A DNA stretch of 43,840 nucleotides from an uncultured Sphingomonas sp. (GTDB lineage: Bacteria; Pseudomonadota; Alphaproteobacteria; Sphingomonadales; Sphingomonadaceae): assembly GCA_913775975.1 (NCBI GenBank), contig CAJYLQ010000014.1, forward strand, positions 1-43,840. Reading direction: 5' to 3'. Below are positions 43,350 to 43,840 of this stretch, piece after piece. The stretch's first letter is position 1, and the number at the start of each line of letters is the position of its first letter. Made by a program: the position numbers and the translations under genes. The notes beneath the pieces are model-generated. The model worked only from the letters and a program-made list of their open reading frames with translations, was not told where the DNA came from and did no database searches.

Positions 43350-43840
43350 ATGCGCGTGCTGCTGATCGAGGACGAGCCGACGACCGCCAAGGCCATCGAG
43401 CTGATGCTGTCGACCGAGGGATTCAACGTCTACAATACTGATCTGGGTGAGGAAGGCCTCGATCTCGGCAAGCTGTACGATTACGACATCATCCTGCTCG
43501 ATCTCAACTTGCCGGACATGCACGGCTACGACGTGCTGAAGAAATTGCGCGTCGCACGGGTGCAGACCCCGGTGCTGATCCTCTCGGGCATCAACGAGAT
43601 GGACTCCAAGGTGCGCAGCTTCGGTTTCGGCGCGGACGATTACGTCACCAAGCCGTTCCACCGCGAGGAGCTGGTCGCGCGCATCCACGCCGTGGTGCGC
43701 CGCTCGAAGGGCCACTCGCAGTCGGTGATCAAGACCGGCAAGCTCTCGGTCAACCTCGACGCCAAGACCGTGGAGGTCGACGGCGCGCGCGTGCACCTGA
43801 CGGGCAAGGAATATGCGATGCTCGAGCTGCTCTCGCTGCG
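43350..43840 (+). CDS. ctrA: Cell cycle response regulator CtrA, 3'-truncated by window edge
   Basis: The master cell-cycle transcription factor of alphaproteobacteria. The first 163 codons are visible. The receiver domain (about 1-120) has the acidic pocket E7/D8, phospho-acceptor D51 in LLDLNLPD, and K in [12 protein letters not shown]; the start of the OmpR-type winged helix ([29 protein letters not shown]) follows and is cut at the window end. AGGGGA lies seven bases before the ATG. The sequence is close to known CtrA proteins over the visible part. A GANTC (CcrM methylation) site lies within the gene at 43420-43424. The gene is the best phylogenetic marker in the window. Confidence 0.96.
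   Translation, partial: MRVLLIEDEPTTAKAIELMLSTEGFNVYNTDLGEEGLDLGKLYDYDIILLDLNLPDMHGYDVLKKLRVARVQTPVLILSGINEMDSKVRSFGFGADDYVTKPFHREELVARIHAVVRRSKGHSQSVIKTGKLSVNLDAKTVEVDGARVHLTGKEYAMLELLSL

Overview
The window is about 44 kb of GC-rich (roughly two-thirds G+C), gene-dense alphaproteobacterial chromosome, most probably from Sphingomonas or a close sphingomonad. The markers are the cell-cycle regulator CtrA at the right end, a PhoK-type alkaline phosphatase close to the enzyme described from Sphingomonas, a two-gene glycine dehydrogenase, a split cobalamin methionine synthase led by a SahR-type regulator, and the Bpt N-end-rule transferase. I see no phage, insertion sequence, CRISPR array, rRNA or tRNA. 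No gene-free stretch exceeds 200 bases; the longer gaps hold palindromic repeats, terminators or operators, which are listed.

Layout. 1-2923: gcvPA-gcvPB (5' end just outside the window). 3104-6358: DUF885 peptidase-like protein, a CcdC-type membrane protein and a DMT exporter. 6413-7035: a compact metal-response unit with an ArsR/SmtB regulator and a 56-residue metallothionein, with promoter, operator and terminator. 7068-12232: archaeal/eukaryal-type prolyl-tRNA synthetase, a two-TM potassium channel with an RCK domain, and RNase R. 12358-17793: ABC exporter, intracellular polyhydroxyalkanoate depolymerase, a PPOX-like stress protein, and a maoC-thiolase pair. 17892-23595: PutA, then a leftward group of TonB-like protein, papain-fold-like secreted protein, aldo/keto reductase and a small lipoprotein. 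23687-29415: the methionine operon sahR-metF-metH(N)-metH(C). 29598-34792: CPA2 antiporter, PhoK, and a DsbD-type thiol reductase. 34834-38142: ATP-grasp / alpha-E / transglutaminase-like operon, a widely conserved but functionally undefined system. 38159-43840: Bpt, a small exported protein with an elaborate 3' hairpin array, WrbA, pirin, LysR, AI-2E family transporter, and the first 163 codons of ctrA.

How parts fit together. The gcv genes and the met operon both feed one-carbon metabolism: glycine cleavage gives methylene-THF, MetF reduces it, and the two-part MetH makes methionine. SahR appears to control this through a perfect 20-bp palindrome lying in its own promoter. PutA, the thiolase/MaoC pair and the PHA depolymerase serve carbon-store and amino-acid catabolism. 

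The most notable signals are: (i) the ATP-grasp/alpha-E/transglutaminase operon, whose transglutaminase has proline where the catalytic cysteine should be and whose leader carries three CAATTG palindromes 20-21 bp apart; (ii) a family of palindromic elements repeatedly placed 9-36 bases after stop codons, one copy sitting between the two halves of metH; (iii) a tandem, partly covarying hairpin pair plus terminator after a small exported protein; and (iv) a shared 22-base leader motif ahead of rnr and the AI-2E transporter gene. All functional statements rest on reading the sequence and on knowledge of the families; no searches were run.
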